From assembly GCF_001483755.1 (NCBI RefSeq), contig NZ_LQBK01000038.1:111148-156215 (forward strand): a stretch of 45,068 nt of DNA, in the 5' to 3' direction. A program made the translations under genes and the position numbers. Of the stretch, positions 17,077 to 24,712 are shown one piece after another. This DNA is from Kocuria rosea subsp. polaris. GTDB taxonomy: Bacteria > Actinomycetota > Actinomycetes > Actinomycetales > Micrococcaceae. The notes beneath the pieces are model-generated. The model had not been told where the DNA came from. It saw only the letters and a program-made list of their open reading frames with translations, and ran no database searches. The first letter of the stretch is position 1. Each line of letters starts with the position of its first letter.

Positions 17077-17082
17077 TAGACT
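17077..17082 (+). promoter_or_regulatory. -10 TAGACT of a leaderless mRNA (HTH gene)
   Basis: TAGACT ends 7 nt before ATG 17090, and no SD is present. The same layout recurs at other genes in the window. Confidence 0.6.
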
Positions 17083-17089
17083 GCACGCC

Positions 17090-17365
17090 ATGGCCAGCAG
17101 GGTACGACCGGAACCACAGGACCACTGCGTCTCCTGGCCGGACGAGATCTGCGACGACCCGGTGGCGGAACGGGCGAGGCTGTTCGCGGTGAACCTGCGG
17201 GCGGCCGTGGGCTCCCGGCCCCTGCGCGAGGTCGGGGCGCTCGCCGGCGTCGACCACACCGCGCTGTCGCGGATCCTGGACGGTCACGTCTGGCCGGACG
17301 GGTACACGGTCGCCCGTCTGGAGGTCAGGCTGGGGACCAGCCTGTGGCCCCCCTACGAGGAGTGA
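17090..17365 (+). CDS. small XRE-like helix-turn-helix protein
   Basis: A 91-aa protein. Residues ~35-80 form a helix-turn-helix of the lambda-repressor type: AVNLRAAVGSRPLREVGALA, then GVDHTALSRILDGHVWPD as the recognition segment. The C-terminus is YTVARLEVRLGTSLWPPYEE. It lacks any sensor or catalytic domain. It probably regulates its own gene or a neighbour, and the perfect inverted repeat just upstream is a candidate site. The ATG seems to be the 5' end of the mRNA. Confidence 0.78.
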   Translation: MASRVRPEPQDHCVSWPDEICDDPVAERARLFAVNLRAAVGSRPLREVGALAGVDHTALSRILDGHVWPDGYTVARLEVRLGTSLWPPYEE

Positions 17366-17397
17366 CCGCACGGCCCGCCGCACCCTTGACCCCCGCG

Positions 17398-17403
17398 TAG
17401 AGT
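17398..17403 (+). promoter_or_regulatory. -10 TAGAGT upstream of the amidohydrolase
   Basis: TAGAGT ends 7 nt before an in-frame GTG at 17411. Transcription would start there, giving either a leaderless start at 17411 or a 60-nt leader to GTG 17471. Confidence 0.5.
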
Positions 17404-17470
17404 CGGTGCCGTGGCAGCAGCGCTCCGCTCCCGGCGGACGACCTCGCGGCGAGCCGAGGAGGACGACACC

Positions 17471-18229
17471 GTGATCGACGCCCACCTGCACGTGATCGAC
17501 CCGCGGTTCCCCCTGGTGCCGAACCAGGGCTACGTGCCCCCGTGCTTCACGGCCGAGGACTACCGGCGGCGGGTCCGGGGACTGGGCGTGGTGGGCGGGG
17601 CGGTGGTGAGCGGCTCGTTCCAGGGCCACGACCAGGCCTTCCTCCGCGCGGCGCTGGCGGAGCTCGGCCCGGGCTTCGCCGGGGTGACCCAGCTGCCGCC
17701 CGGCGTCACGGACGAGCAGGTGCGCAAGCTCCACCGTGCCGGGGTGCGGGCCGTGCGCTTCGCCCTCCGCCGCGGCTCGGACGCGGACCCCGCCGGCATC
17801 GAGCGGCTGGCCCGGCGGGTGCACGAGCTCGCCGGGTGGCACGCCGAGTTCTACCTGGACGCCGCGGCCCTGGAGCACCTCGCCCCCGTGCTGCGGCGGC
17901 TGCCGCGGACGGGCGTGGACCACCTCGGCATGAGCGCGGCCGGGCTGCCCCTGCTGCTCGAGCTCGTCGGGCACGGGGTGAAGGTCAAGGCCACCGGCTT
18001 CGGCCGCGTCGACCTCGACGTGCCGGACGCGCTGCGCCGGATCCACGCCGCCGACCCGTCGGCGCTGCTCTTCGGCACCGACCTGCCCAGCACCCGGGCG
18101 GAGCGCCCGTTCCGGGACGAGGACGTCGGCCTGGTCGTGCAGACCCTGGGCGCGGAGGCCGCGGCGTCCGTGCTGCACGACAACGCGGCCGCCTGGTACG
18201 GGCTGCCGCGCGCCTCCGCGGCGGTCTGA
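17471..18229 (+). CDS. amidohydrolase-family (TIM-barrel) hydrolase
   Basis: A 252-aa protein of the amidohydrolase-2 type. It opens with the metal-binding IDAHLHVID, as these enzymes usually do. LPPGVTDEQVRKLHRAGVRA and the barrel-end FGTDLPSTR with its conserved Asp are also typical. Such enzymes hydrolyse or decarboxylate small ring or lactone substrates; the substrate here is unknown. I chose GTG 17471 because it puts DAHLH at the N-terminus and follows GAGGAGGAC. GTG 17411 would add 20 Arg-rich residues and would fit a leaderless start. Confidence 0.8.
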   Translation: MIDAHLHVIDPRFPLVPNQGYVPPCFTAEDYRRRVRGLGVVGGAVVSGSFQGHDQAFLRAALAELGPGFAGVTQLPPGVTDEQVRKLHRAGVRAVRFALRRGSDADPAGIERLARRVHELAGWHAEFYLDAAALEHLAPVLRRLPRTGVDHLGMSAAGLPLLLELVGHGVKVKATGFGRVDLDVPDALRRIHAADPSALLFGTDLPSTRAERPFRDEDVGLVVQTLGAEAAASVLHDNAAAWYGLPRASAAV

Positions 18230-18265
18230 CCGCCCGGCACCACGGGCCCCGGACCCCGGCCGGGA

Positions 18266-19690
18266 TCAGCGGGACGACGTCGGGACGACGTTGTGGTTGC
18301 CGCGGAACACGTTGTCCGGGTCGTAGCGGTTCTTCAGCTCGACCAGCCGCTCGTGCTTGGCGCGCCCGTAGGCCTCCCGCGCCGCCGCCCCCGGGTCGCC
18401 GCCCTGCTCCGCCCCCAGGAAATTGACGTACTGGCCCTGCTCCGCGAACGGCCCCAGGGCCGCGTGCACCCGCCGGGCGTACGCCGTGAGCCGGACGTCG
18501 TCGGCCGGGTCGCGCCAGAAGCCGAAGACGTTCAGCCAGAACCGTGCGGCCCGGCTGGGCCACGCCGTCGCGTCCTCGGGCACCCGGCCGAAGGCGCCGC
18601 GGAGGCAGTGCAGGTTGATGCCGCTGCCCACCCAGGTGATCTCCGAGGCCACGGCCACCAGGGCGGCGACGACCTCCTCGTCCAGCCGGCTGAAGGCCAC
18701 GTTCTTCCAGTACCCCCGGGAGCCCACCGGGAAGACCGGGTCCTTCGCGGTCTGCCAGGAGGTCCAGGGCACCGGGCCCACGGTCTCCAGGTCGGGCGGC
18801 GCCGCCGCGCGCAGCCGCTCGACGAGCTCCAGGCCGCGCCCGTGCTGCGGCGAGGCCCAGGCGAGACCGACGGTCATGAGCACCTCGTGCCCGAGCCCGT
18901 ACTCCGGCGGGAGGAACACGAAGGACACGATGGTGTTCATCTCGTCCGGGAGCTCCCGCGTCCACGCCTCGAAGGCCGCGAGCGCCCGCTCCCACTTCGG
19001 GCGGCGGTAGACGAGGCCGCCCGCCAGGACGGGGGACGCCAGCGGGTGGGCCCGGAGCGCGAAGGAGGTGACCACGCCGAAGTTGCCGCCCCCGCCGCGC
19101 AGTCCCCAGAAGAGGTCCGGGTGCTCGGTCCGGTCGACGTGCAGGTGCTCCCCCGCGGCGGTGACGACCTCCGCGGAGACCAGGTTGTCGAGGGTCAGGC
19201 CGTGGGTGCGAGTCAGCCACCCGATGCCGCCGCCGAGCGTGAGCCCGGCGACCCCGGTGCCGCCGACCACGCCGAGCGGCACGGCGAGGCCGTGCGGGGC
19301 GGTCGCCCGGTCCACGTGGGCGAGGGTGGCTCCCGGCTGGGCGGTCACGAGGCGCGCGACGGGATCCACCGCCACGCCGGTCAGGCCGCCGAGGTCCAGG
19401 ACGAGGCCGTCCGCGACCGTGCTGTGCCCGGCGATGCTGTGCCCGCCGCCGCGCACGGCCAGCGGCAGGCCGGTGCGCCGGGCGGCGGCCAGGCAGGGGT
19501 CGACGTCGGCGACGGACCCGGCGCGGGCGACAGCGCGGGGACGGACGTCGACCATTCCGTTCCACAGCCGTCGTGCGTCGTCGTACCCGGGGTCCTGCGG
19601 TCCGATGAGGACCCCGGTGAGGTGCTCCGCGAACTGGCGCAGGGCTCGGTCGCGTGCGCGGTCACCCGTGACCGGGCTCTGGGTGCTCAT
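18266..19690 (-). CDS. FAD-linked oxidase, berberine-bridge-enzyme-like
   Basis: A 474-aa flavoprotein. The N-terminal PCMH FAD-binding domain has RGGGHSIAGHS, where H84 should bind FAD covalently, and VGGTGVAGLTLGGGIGWLTR. The C-terminal BBE segment is complete (RYDPDNVFRGNHNV). In two-site covalent relatives a Cys sits near residue 142; here the residue is Val, so a single His link is expected. These enzymes oxidise alcohols, sugars or phenolics with O2. No signal peptide is seen. ATG 19690 starts the frame. The gene converges on the amidohydrolase. Confidence 0.87.
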   Translation of the reverse strand: MSTQSPVTGDRARDRALRQFAEHLTGVLIGPQDPGYDDARRLWNGMVDVRPRAVARAGSVADVDPCLAAARRTGLPLAVRGGGHSIAGHSTVADGLVLDLGGLTGVAVDPVARLVTAQPGATLAHVDRATAPHGLAVPLGVVGGTGVAGLTLGGGIGWLTRTHGLTLDNLVSAEVVTAAGEHLHVDRTEHPDLFWGLRGGGGNFGVVTSFALRAHPLASPVLAGGLVYRRPKWERALAAFEAWTRELPDEMNTIVSFVFLPPEYGLGHEVLMTVGLAWASPQHGRGLELVERLRAAAPPDLETVGPVPWTSWQTAKDPVFPVGSRGYWKNVAFSRLDEEVVAALVAVASEITWVGSGINLHCLRGAFGRVPEDATAWPSRAARFWLNVFGFWRDPADDVRLTAYARRVHAALGPFAEQGQYVNFLGAEQGGDPGAAAREAYGRAKHERLVELKNRYDPDNVFRGNHNVVPTSSR

Positions 19691-19801
19691 GGCGGGTTCC
19701 TGCGACGAGGGGCCTTCGGGCCCCGGTGGAGCGGCAGATCGGCCGCCGGTGCCGTGGCGGGAAGTGTAGTCCGCGGTGCCGGGACCGGCAAGAAGTCGCG
19801 C

Positions 19802-20356
19802 CTACTCGGGCCACACCTGCCGGTCCGGGCCCTGCAGCACGTAGCGCAGCTCCACGGCGCCGCCCTCGAAGTGGGTGGTGCGCTGCAGCCGCAGGTCGCG
19901 CGCGGCCTCGGTCGGCAGCACCGGGTGGCCTCCGCCCAGGACGACGGGCATGTACGTCAGCCACAGCTCGTCGAGCAGCCCGGCGTCCGCGAACTGGGCC
20001 GCGAGCCGGCCACCGCCCACCACCCACAGGTTCCGCCCGCCCGCGGAGGCCGTCAGCGCCTCGGCGTGCAGCGTCACGGGCCCGCTGACGAAGAGCAGGT
20101 TCGCGCCCTCGATCCTCGGCAGCTCCCGGTGGGTGAACACCCACACCGGCAGGTCGCCGTAGGCCCAGTCCCCCTGGCCGAGCACGAACTCGTACGTGCT
20201 CGCCCCCATCGCGAGCGCTCCGACGTCGGCCAGGAAGGCGTCGTAGTGCTCCTGGTAGGCCTCGAAACCGTACTGCAGCAACCAGTCGAGGTGGTTCTCC
20301 CGGTCGGCGATGTACCCGTCGGCGCTGGCCGCCACGTAGTACTGCGTTCTGCTCAT
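19802..20356 (-). CDS. RibD/dihydrofolate-reductase-like protein
   Basis: A 184-aa protein of the RibD C-terminal/DHFR-like superfamily, which binds NADPH. It shows YYVAASADGYIADRENHLDW at the N-terminus, ALAMGASTYEFVLGQGDWAY, and NLWVVGGGRLAAQFADAGLL, the glycine-rich cofactor loop. The ending PVVLGGGHPVLP is typical. The physiological substrate of this subfamily is unknown. The ATG 20356 lies 7 nt after TAACCT with no SD, so a leaderless mRNA is likely. It is divergent from two VOC-protein genes. Confidence 0.83.
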   Translation of the reverse strand: MSRTQYYVAASADGYIADRENHLDWLLQYGFEAYQEHYDAFLADVGALAMGASTYEFVLGQGDWAYGDLPVWVFTHRELPRIEGANLLFVSGPVTLHAEALTASAGGRNLWVVGGGRLAAQFADAGLLDELWLTYMPVVLGGGHPVLPTEAARDLRLQRTTHFEGGAVELRYVLQGPDRQVWPE

Positions 20357-20363
20357 GCGCACC

Positions 20364-20369
20364 AGGTTA
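20364..20369 (-). promoter_or_regulatory. -10 TAACCT of a leaderless mRNA (RibD-like gene)
   Basis: On the minus strand TAACCT ends 7 nt before the start codon at 20356, with no ribosome binding site in between. Confidence 0.5.
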
Positions 20370-20462
20370 CGCACCCCGGCGGCGGCTTCCCAGGGACTCT
20401 TCCCCCGCGGCACGGACGGGGCCATGATGAGGACATCGACCGATCGACGCGGAGGCCGGACC

Positions 20463-20879
20463 ATGCCCATGCTGCTCAATCCCTACCTCTCGTTCCGGGA
20501 CACCGCCGAGGAGGCGATGACGTTCTACCGCTCCGTGTTCGGCGGGGAGCTGTCGGTGAGCCGCTTCAGCGAGTACGGGGCCAGCGACGACCCCGCGGAG
20601 CAGGACAAGGTCATGCACGCGATGCTCACCACGGACGCCGGCATGGTCCTGATGGCCTCCGACACCCCGGACAGCATGGCGCTGACGGTCGGGGACAACG
20701 TCGCGGTCTCCCTGAGCGGCGACGACGAGGCCCTGATGCGCGGCTGGTGGGAGACGCTGACCGCGGGCGGGACCGTCACGATGCCGCTCGAGGAGGCGCC
20801 CTGGGGCGGCCTGTTCGGGATGTGCACCGACCGCTTCGGCACCCACTGGATGTTCAGCGTCGGCGGCGCCGACTCCTGA
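20463..20879 (+). CDS. VOC-family protein, PhnB-like
   Basis: A 138-aa protein with the PhnB/3-demethylubiquinone-methyltransferase-like VOC fold: LLNPYLSFRDTAEEAMTFYR, VFGGELSVSRFSEYG, and the C-terminal WGGLFGMCTDRFGTHWMFSV. These small proteins dimerise and often have unknown substrates. ATG 20463 is the start that puts NPYLSF near the N-terminus as in relatives. The next gene, another VOC protein, follows after 32 nt, so the two form an operon. Confidence 0.85.
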   Translation: MPMLLNPYLSFRDTAEEAMTFYRSVFGGELSVSRFSEYGASDDPAEQDKVMHAMLTTDAGMVLMASDTPDSMALTVGDNVAVSLSGDDEALMRGWWETLTAGGTVTMPLEEAPWGGLFGMCTDRFGTHWMFSVGGADS

Positions 20880-20911
20880 ACGACCCCGTCCGACCCGAGG
20901 AGGACCGTCCC

Positions 20912-21304
20912 ATGCGGATCACCCACACCAGCGTCTTCGTCGACGACCAGCAGCAGGCCCTGCTGTTCTACACCGGCAAGCTCGGCTTCATGGTCAAGCA
21001 CGACATCCCCGCCGGTGGCGCCCGGTGGCTCACCGTGGTCTCGCCCCAGGCGCCCGAGGGCGTCGAGCTGGTCCTCGAGCCCTCGGAGCACCTCGCCGTG
21101 GGGCCGTTCAAGGCCGCGCTCGTGGCCGACGGCATCCCGTTCACCAGCTTCGGCGTCAAGGACGTGCAGGCGGAGTACGAGCGCCTGCGCGAGCGCGGCG
21201 TGCACTTCGTCCAGGAACCCACGGTCGCCGGTCCGTACACCACCGCGGTGCTCGACGACACGTGCGGCAACCTCATCCAGATCGCGAGCCCGACCCCCGG
21301 GTGA
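20912..21304 (+). CDS. VOC-family protein, glyoxalase-like
   Basis: A 130-aa glyoxalase/bleomycin-resistance/dioxygenase-fold protein. It starts MRITHTSVFVDDQQQALLFY and continues with TGKLGFMVKHDIP, a beta-alpha-beta-beta-beta module. H5 and a C-terminal Glu/Gln position (NLIQIAS) are where metal ligands usually sit; the Gln suggests altered or absent metal binding. A strong GAGGAGGA precedes ATG 20912. The function is unknown; it is co-transcribed with the PhnB-like gene. Confidence 0.85.
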   Translation: MRITHTSVFVDDQQQALLFYTGKLGFMVKHDIPAGGARWLTVVSPQAPEGVELVLEPSEHLAVGPFKAALVADGIPFTSFGVKDVQAEYERLRERGVHFVQEPTVAGPYTTAVLDDTCGNLIQIASPTPG

Positions 21305-21358
21305 GGGACCCGGGGTGAGCGCGGGCCCCGGGCACGCCGCCGCGGGGCGGGGGCGCGG

Positions 21359-21868
21359 TCAGGCCCGGGCCCGCAGCTGCTCGGCGAGCGGCCGGTAGTG
21401 CCCGGACATCGCGGGGTGGTAGTCGCGTGCGAAGTCGACGGCGTCCGGGCTGCCCCCGGTCTCGGCGGCGACCAGCCGGTCCAGGTAGTACTCCCAGCCG
21501 GGCCCGACCGACTCCACCTCGTCGGGGTCGGGATACCGGTGGGTGAGCTGCAGGACGGTCGTCCCGCCGTAGTCCACGACGTCGAGGTCCACGCGCCAGG
21601 CGTCGGCCGCCGTGCCGAGCGTGAGCGCCAGGTGCTGCGGCGGCTCGCACCGGCGGATCAGCAGGGGCTCGGGCCGGTCCCAGTCCTCGGCGGTCATGAG
21701 CAGCTCGACCCGGCCCGAGGCCGGGTCCCCGCGCCACGTCCCGTACCAGCGGGCGAGCCGCTCGGCGTCCGTCACCGCGGCCCAGATATCCTCGGCCGAG
21801 GCCCGGAACGTGCGGGCGAGCACGAGGTGGCCGCCCGGATCGAGTCGTCCTGTGGGCCGTGGGGTCAT
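21359..21868 (-). CDS. SRPBCC (AHSA1-type START) domain protein
   Basis: A 169-aa helix-grip protein. The N-terminal strand and helix read LVLARTFRASAEDIWAAVTD, followed by AERLARWYGTW, the usual AHSA1/YndB opening. The C-terminal helix includes GWEYYLDRLVAAE. Such domains bind hydrophobic ligands. Relatives often pair with an ArsR-type repressor, which is absent here. ATG 21868 has GAGGAG upstream. It converges on the VOC pair with a 54-nt GC-rich gap. Confidence 0.83.
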   Translation of the reverse strand: MTPRPTGRLDPGGHLVLARTFRASAEDIWAAVTDAERLARWYGTWRGDPASGRVELLMTAEDWDRPEPLLIRRCEPPQHLALTLGTAADAWRVDLDVVDYGGTTVLQLTHRYPDPDEVESVGPGWEYYLDRLVAAETGGSPDAVDFARDYHPAMSGHYRPLAEQLRARA

Positions 21869-22176
21869 CGTGGCTCCTCGCTCGGCTCCGCACCGCGCGG
21901 AGGTGCTCCTGGCCGAGGCGCCGACGGCCTCGCGCCGTGTGGTCCATCAATAGCACCTGCGGCCGGTGGGCGGCGTCACATTGCGGTCGGTTCCGCACCG
22001 GCGAGCAGGAGCCGGCCCCGGGAACCGGCACTGCGGACCGGCACTGCGGACCGGTCGTGGGCGCCGGCACGCGCGCCGCTCCACGGCGCCGCCGGCGGCG
22101 GGAAGCGGTGACGGCAGCAAGCGGCGACGGCGGGGCGGCCACCCGGGAAGGTGCCCGCCCCGCCGTCGTCGCCGGT
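21869..22176. other. 308-nt intergenic region without a gene
   Basis: It holds the promoter side of the SRPBCC gene and the terminator of the SDR gene to its right. Between them, at 22024-22054, a 13-bp unit (ACCGGCACTGCGG) is repeated in tandem 2.4 times. I see no convincing coding frame or RNA gene. Confidence 0.5.
22125..22168 (-). terminator. hairpin terminator after the SDR gene
   Basis: Bases 22126-22138 pair perfectly with 22155-22167 (13 bp, extendable by one), loop 16 nt, just beyond the SDR stop at 22177. No U-tract. Confidence 0.6.
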
Positions 22177-22935
22177 CTACTTGCGCCCGGCCTTCGCCAG
22201 GAAGTCGTCGGCGCCGCCGACGAGCTCGACGTGCCCCGTGGGGACGTCCGCGGTGACCATCCGGGCGATCTCCTCGGCGAACTCCTGCACGGAGTAGAGC
22301 TTGCCGGCGGCCTCGCGCCGCTCCTCGAGCGCTCCCGGGCGGGCCCGGTTCAGCAGGGTCGCGGTCACGGTGCCCTCGATCATGTCGCCGGAGACCACCA
22401 CGAAGGTGATGCCCTTCTCGGTCAGCTCGGGGATGCGGGCGGTGAGGGCGTCCTCGCCGGCGCGCTTGGACCGCGCGACCTCCACGTACTCGGGCATGGT
22501 CTCGACGTCGTTGATGAAGTGCGCCTGGTGGCTGGTCACGAAGACCACGCGCCCGCCCTCGGGCAGGTGCTCGAGGCCCGCGGTGAGGGCGTCCTCCTGC
22601 GCGTCCCGGTTGAGCTTGAGGGCGTAGTCCTCGCCGAGATCCGTCTCCATGCCGCCGGAGGCGTTGAGCACGAGCACGTCCACCCCGCCGAAGGCCTCCA
22701 CGGCCCGGGCGAAGAGGTTGCGGACGTCCTCGGGCTGCGTCATGTCGGCCTGCACGGCGACGGCCTTCCCGCCGGCCGCCTCGATCTCCTTGACGACCTT
22801 GTTGGCGCGGGGCGCCTTCTGCCGGTAGTTGACGACGACGTTGGCGCCCTGGGCGGCCAGCAGCTTGGCGGTGTCGGCGCCGACGCCGCGCGAGGACCCG
22901 GTGACGACCGCGGTCTTGCCTGCAAGTGAACTCAT
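22177..22935 (-). CDS. SDR-family protein lacking the usual catalytic Tyr
   Basis: A 252-aa Rossmann-fold protein. The cofactor loop TGSSRGVG is intact, but LNASGG replaces the NAG motif. In the active site, VARSKRAGEDAL aligns with the canonical YAASK, putting Val where the catalytic Tyr should be, although the Lys is kept; a Tyr lies 3 residues earlier. The Ser appears in VTSHQAHF. So it may bind a nucleotide without classical SDR chemistry. It follows fabG by 44 nt on the same strand and is probably its operon partner. Confidence 0.85.
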   Translation of the reverse strand: MSSLAGKTAVVTGSSRGVGADTAKLLAAQGANVVVNYRQKAPRANKVVKEIEAAGGKAVAVQADMTQPEDVRNLFARAVEAFGGVDVLVLNASGGMETDLGEDYALKLNRDAQEDALTAGLEHLPEGGRVVFVTSHQAHFINDVETMPEYVEVARSKRAGEDALTARIPELTEKGITFVVVSGDMIEGTVTATLLNRARPGALEERREAAGKLYSVQEFAEEIARMVTADVPTGHVELVGGADDFLAKAGRK

Positions 22936-22979
22936 GGTGCTCCTTCGGTGGAACGTGCGGGGATCGTGGGTGGCGGGGC

Positions 22980-23708
22980 TCAGTGGCCCATGCCGAGGCC
23001 GCCGTCCACGGGGATGACGGCGCCGGAGATGTACTTCGCCTCGTCGGAGGCGATCCAGCGCACCACGGCGGCGACCTCCTCCGGCTCGGCGAAGCGGCCG
23101 GCGGGGATGGAGGCGAGGTAGTCCTTCTGGGTGTCCTCGGGCAGGGCCGCGGTCATCTCGGTGTTGATGAACCCGGGGGCGACGACGTTGGCGGTCACGT
23201 TGCGCCCTCCCAGCTCACGGGTGATGGAGCGGGCGATGCCGACCAGTCCGGCCTTGGACGCGGCGTAGTTGACCTGTCCGGGCGAGCCGTAGAGCCCGAC
23301 CACGGAGGAGATGAGGACCACGCGCCCGCGCTTGAGGCGCATGAAGCCCTTGGCGGCGCGCTGCACCACGCGGAACGCCCCGGTGAGGTTGGTGTCCACG
23401 ACGTCCTGGAAGTCCTGCTCCTTCATCCGCAGCAGCAGGGTGTCCCGGGTGATCCCGGCGTTGGCCACGACCACCTCGACCGGACCGAACTCGGCCTCCA
23501 CGGCCTTGTAGGCGGCGTCGATCGAGGCGGAGTCGGTGACGTCGGCCTGCACCGCGAAGAAGCCCTCGGGCGCCTCGCCGGAGCGGTAGGTGACGGCCAC
23601 GTGGTCACCGGCGTCACGGAACGCCTGCGCGATGGCCCGTCCGATCCCGCGGTTGCCGCCGGTCACGAGGACGGTGCGGGGTGCCGGGCTGCGCTGCTCG
23701 TCTGCCAT
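22980..23708 (-). CDS. fabG: 3-oxoacyl-ACP reductase
   Basis: A 242-aa SDR that reduces 3-oxoacyl-ACP in fatty-acid elongation. It has TGGNRGIGR (cofactor), VVANAGITRDTLLLRM, SSVVGLYGSPGQVNYAASK with the Ser-Tyr-Lys triad, and the C-terminal SGAVIPVDGGLGMGH of FabG. The wording around TRDTLLLRM is typical of FabG rather than a general SDR. ATG 23708 follows GAAAGG. Other fab genes are not adjacent; the downstream gene is a second SDR. Confidence 0.88.
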   Translation of the reverse strand: MADEQRSPAPRTVLVTGGNRGIGRAIAQAFRDAGDHVAVTYRSGEAPEGFFAVQADVTDSASIDAAYKAVEAEFGPVEVVVANAGITRDTLLLRMKEQDFQDVVDTNLTGAFRVVQRAAKGFMRLKRGRVVLISSVVGLYGSPGQVNYAASKAGLVGIARSITRELGGRNVTANVVAPGFINTEMTAALPEDTQKDYLASIPAGRFAEPEEVAAVVRWIASDEAKYISGAVIPVDGGLGMGH

Positions 23709-23882
23709 GGGGAAGGGCCTTTCGGTCGTGGGTCGCGGGACGGCGGCGGGCGAGGATCGGGGGCCCGCGCGGAGATCCCCCCAATGGTACCGGTCGGGGC
23801 GGGCGGGCCGCCGGTGGATCCCGGGGACGGTCTTCGCGATGTCGGACCCCGGCGAGACAATTGATCGTCTGTTGGGAGGACC

Positions 23883-24377
23883 ATGAGCAAGCGCTATCTC
23901 ACGACCGGCGAGACCGCCGGCCAGGACGACGTCCACTCCATCACCGCCACCGCCGAGCCGCACACCCAGGACATGGGCCACCGGATGAAGGTCTACAGCA
24001 TCCAGATGGGCCTGCGCATCGTGTGCCTCGTCGTGTTCGTGGTGGTGGACAACATCTGGGTCCGCGGCATCGCGATCCTGGGCGTGGCGATCCTGCCCTG
24101 GATGGCGGTCCTGCTGGCCAACAGCAACGACCGCTCCACCCGGACCAGCCACTACTACGAGCCGCCGGGCGCGCCCGCGCTGGCGGCCGCCCCCGAACCG
24201 GCGCCGCCGGCGGAGCCGCTCGCGATCGGCTTCGTCCTGGAGGGCGAGTTCGTGCCCGGCCACGGGGAGGACGGCACCACCCCGCCGGGCACCGGGAGCA
24301 CGGCCGCTCCCAGCGGGGACCCGGCTTCCTCCGCTACTGTCGAGGACGACACCACCCGGCGCCGCGGCGCGGCCTGA
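23883..24377 (+). CDS. DUF3099 membrane protein
   Basis: A 164-aa actinobacterial protein of unknown function. Residues ~18-45 carry the family signature HSITATAEPHTQDMGHRMK. Two hydrophobic segments follow, ~45-60 (IVCLVVFVVVDNIW) and ~65-80 (IAILGVAILPWMAVLLA). The tail from ~95 is Pro/Ala-rich and probably disordered in the cytosol. GGGAGG precedes ATG 23883. It is divergent from fabG across 174 nt and is followed by a small Cys/His protein and SURF1. Confidence 0.85.
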   Translation: MSKRYLTTGETAGQDDVHSITATAEPHTQDMGHRMKVYSIQMGLRIVCLVVFVVVDNIWVRGIAILGVAILPWMAVLLANSNDRSTRTSHYYEPPGAPALAAAPEPAPPAEPLAIGFVLEGEFVPGHGEDGTTPPGTGSTAAPSGDPASSATVEDDTTRRRGAA

Positions 24378-24433
24378 GCCCGCCGCCGGCCGTCCCGGGA
24401 CCCCGACCGCAGACCCTGAGGAGCACGACCGCC

Positions 24434-24712
24434 GTGGAGTTCGACCTGCTCGGATCGCTGTCCCCGCGAGGCGCCGACACTCCCCCGGCGGGGCCCGACA
24501 CCCCCCAGTGCTCGCGCAAGGGCTGCCGCGCGGACGCCGCGTGGCAGATCCGCTGGAACAATCCGCGCCTGCACGACCCGGAGCGGCGCAAGATCTGGCT
24601 GGCGTGCCCGGAGCACCGCGGCGACCTCGAGCAGTTCCTCGGCGCGCGCGGCTTCTGGAAGGACACCGTGCCGCTGGACGGCGCGGGCCCCGCACAGGAG
24701 CCGCGGGGATGA
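24434..24712 (+). CDS. small Cys/His protein, function unknown
   Basis: A 92-aa protein with a probable zinc site: QCSRKGCR (CX4C) near residue 30 and LACPEHRGDL (CX2H) near residue 58, with RWNNPRLHDPERRKIW between. I know this as a conserved small protein of Micrococcaceae-type genomes without an assigned role. GTG 24434 follows TGAGGAG at about 12 nt. Its stop overlaps the SURF1 ATG by 4 nt, so the two are translationally coupled, which hints at a role near cytochrome oxidase assembly. Confidence 0.72.
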   Translation: MEFDLLGSLSPRGADTPPAGPDTPQCSRKGCRADAAWQIRWNNPRLHDPERRKIWLACPEHRGDLEQFLGARGFWKDTVPLDGAGPAQEPRG

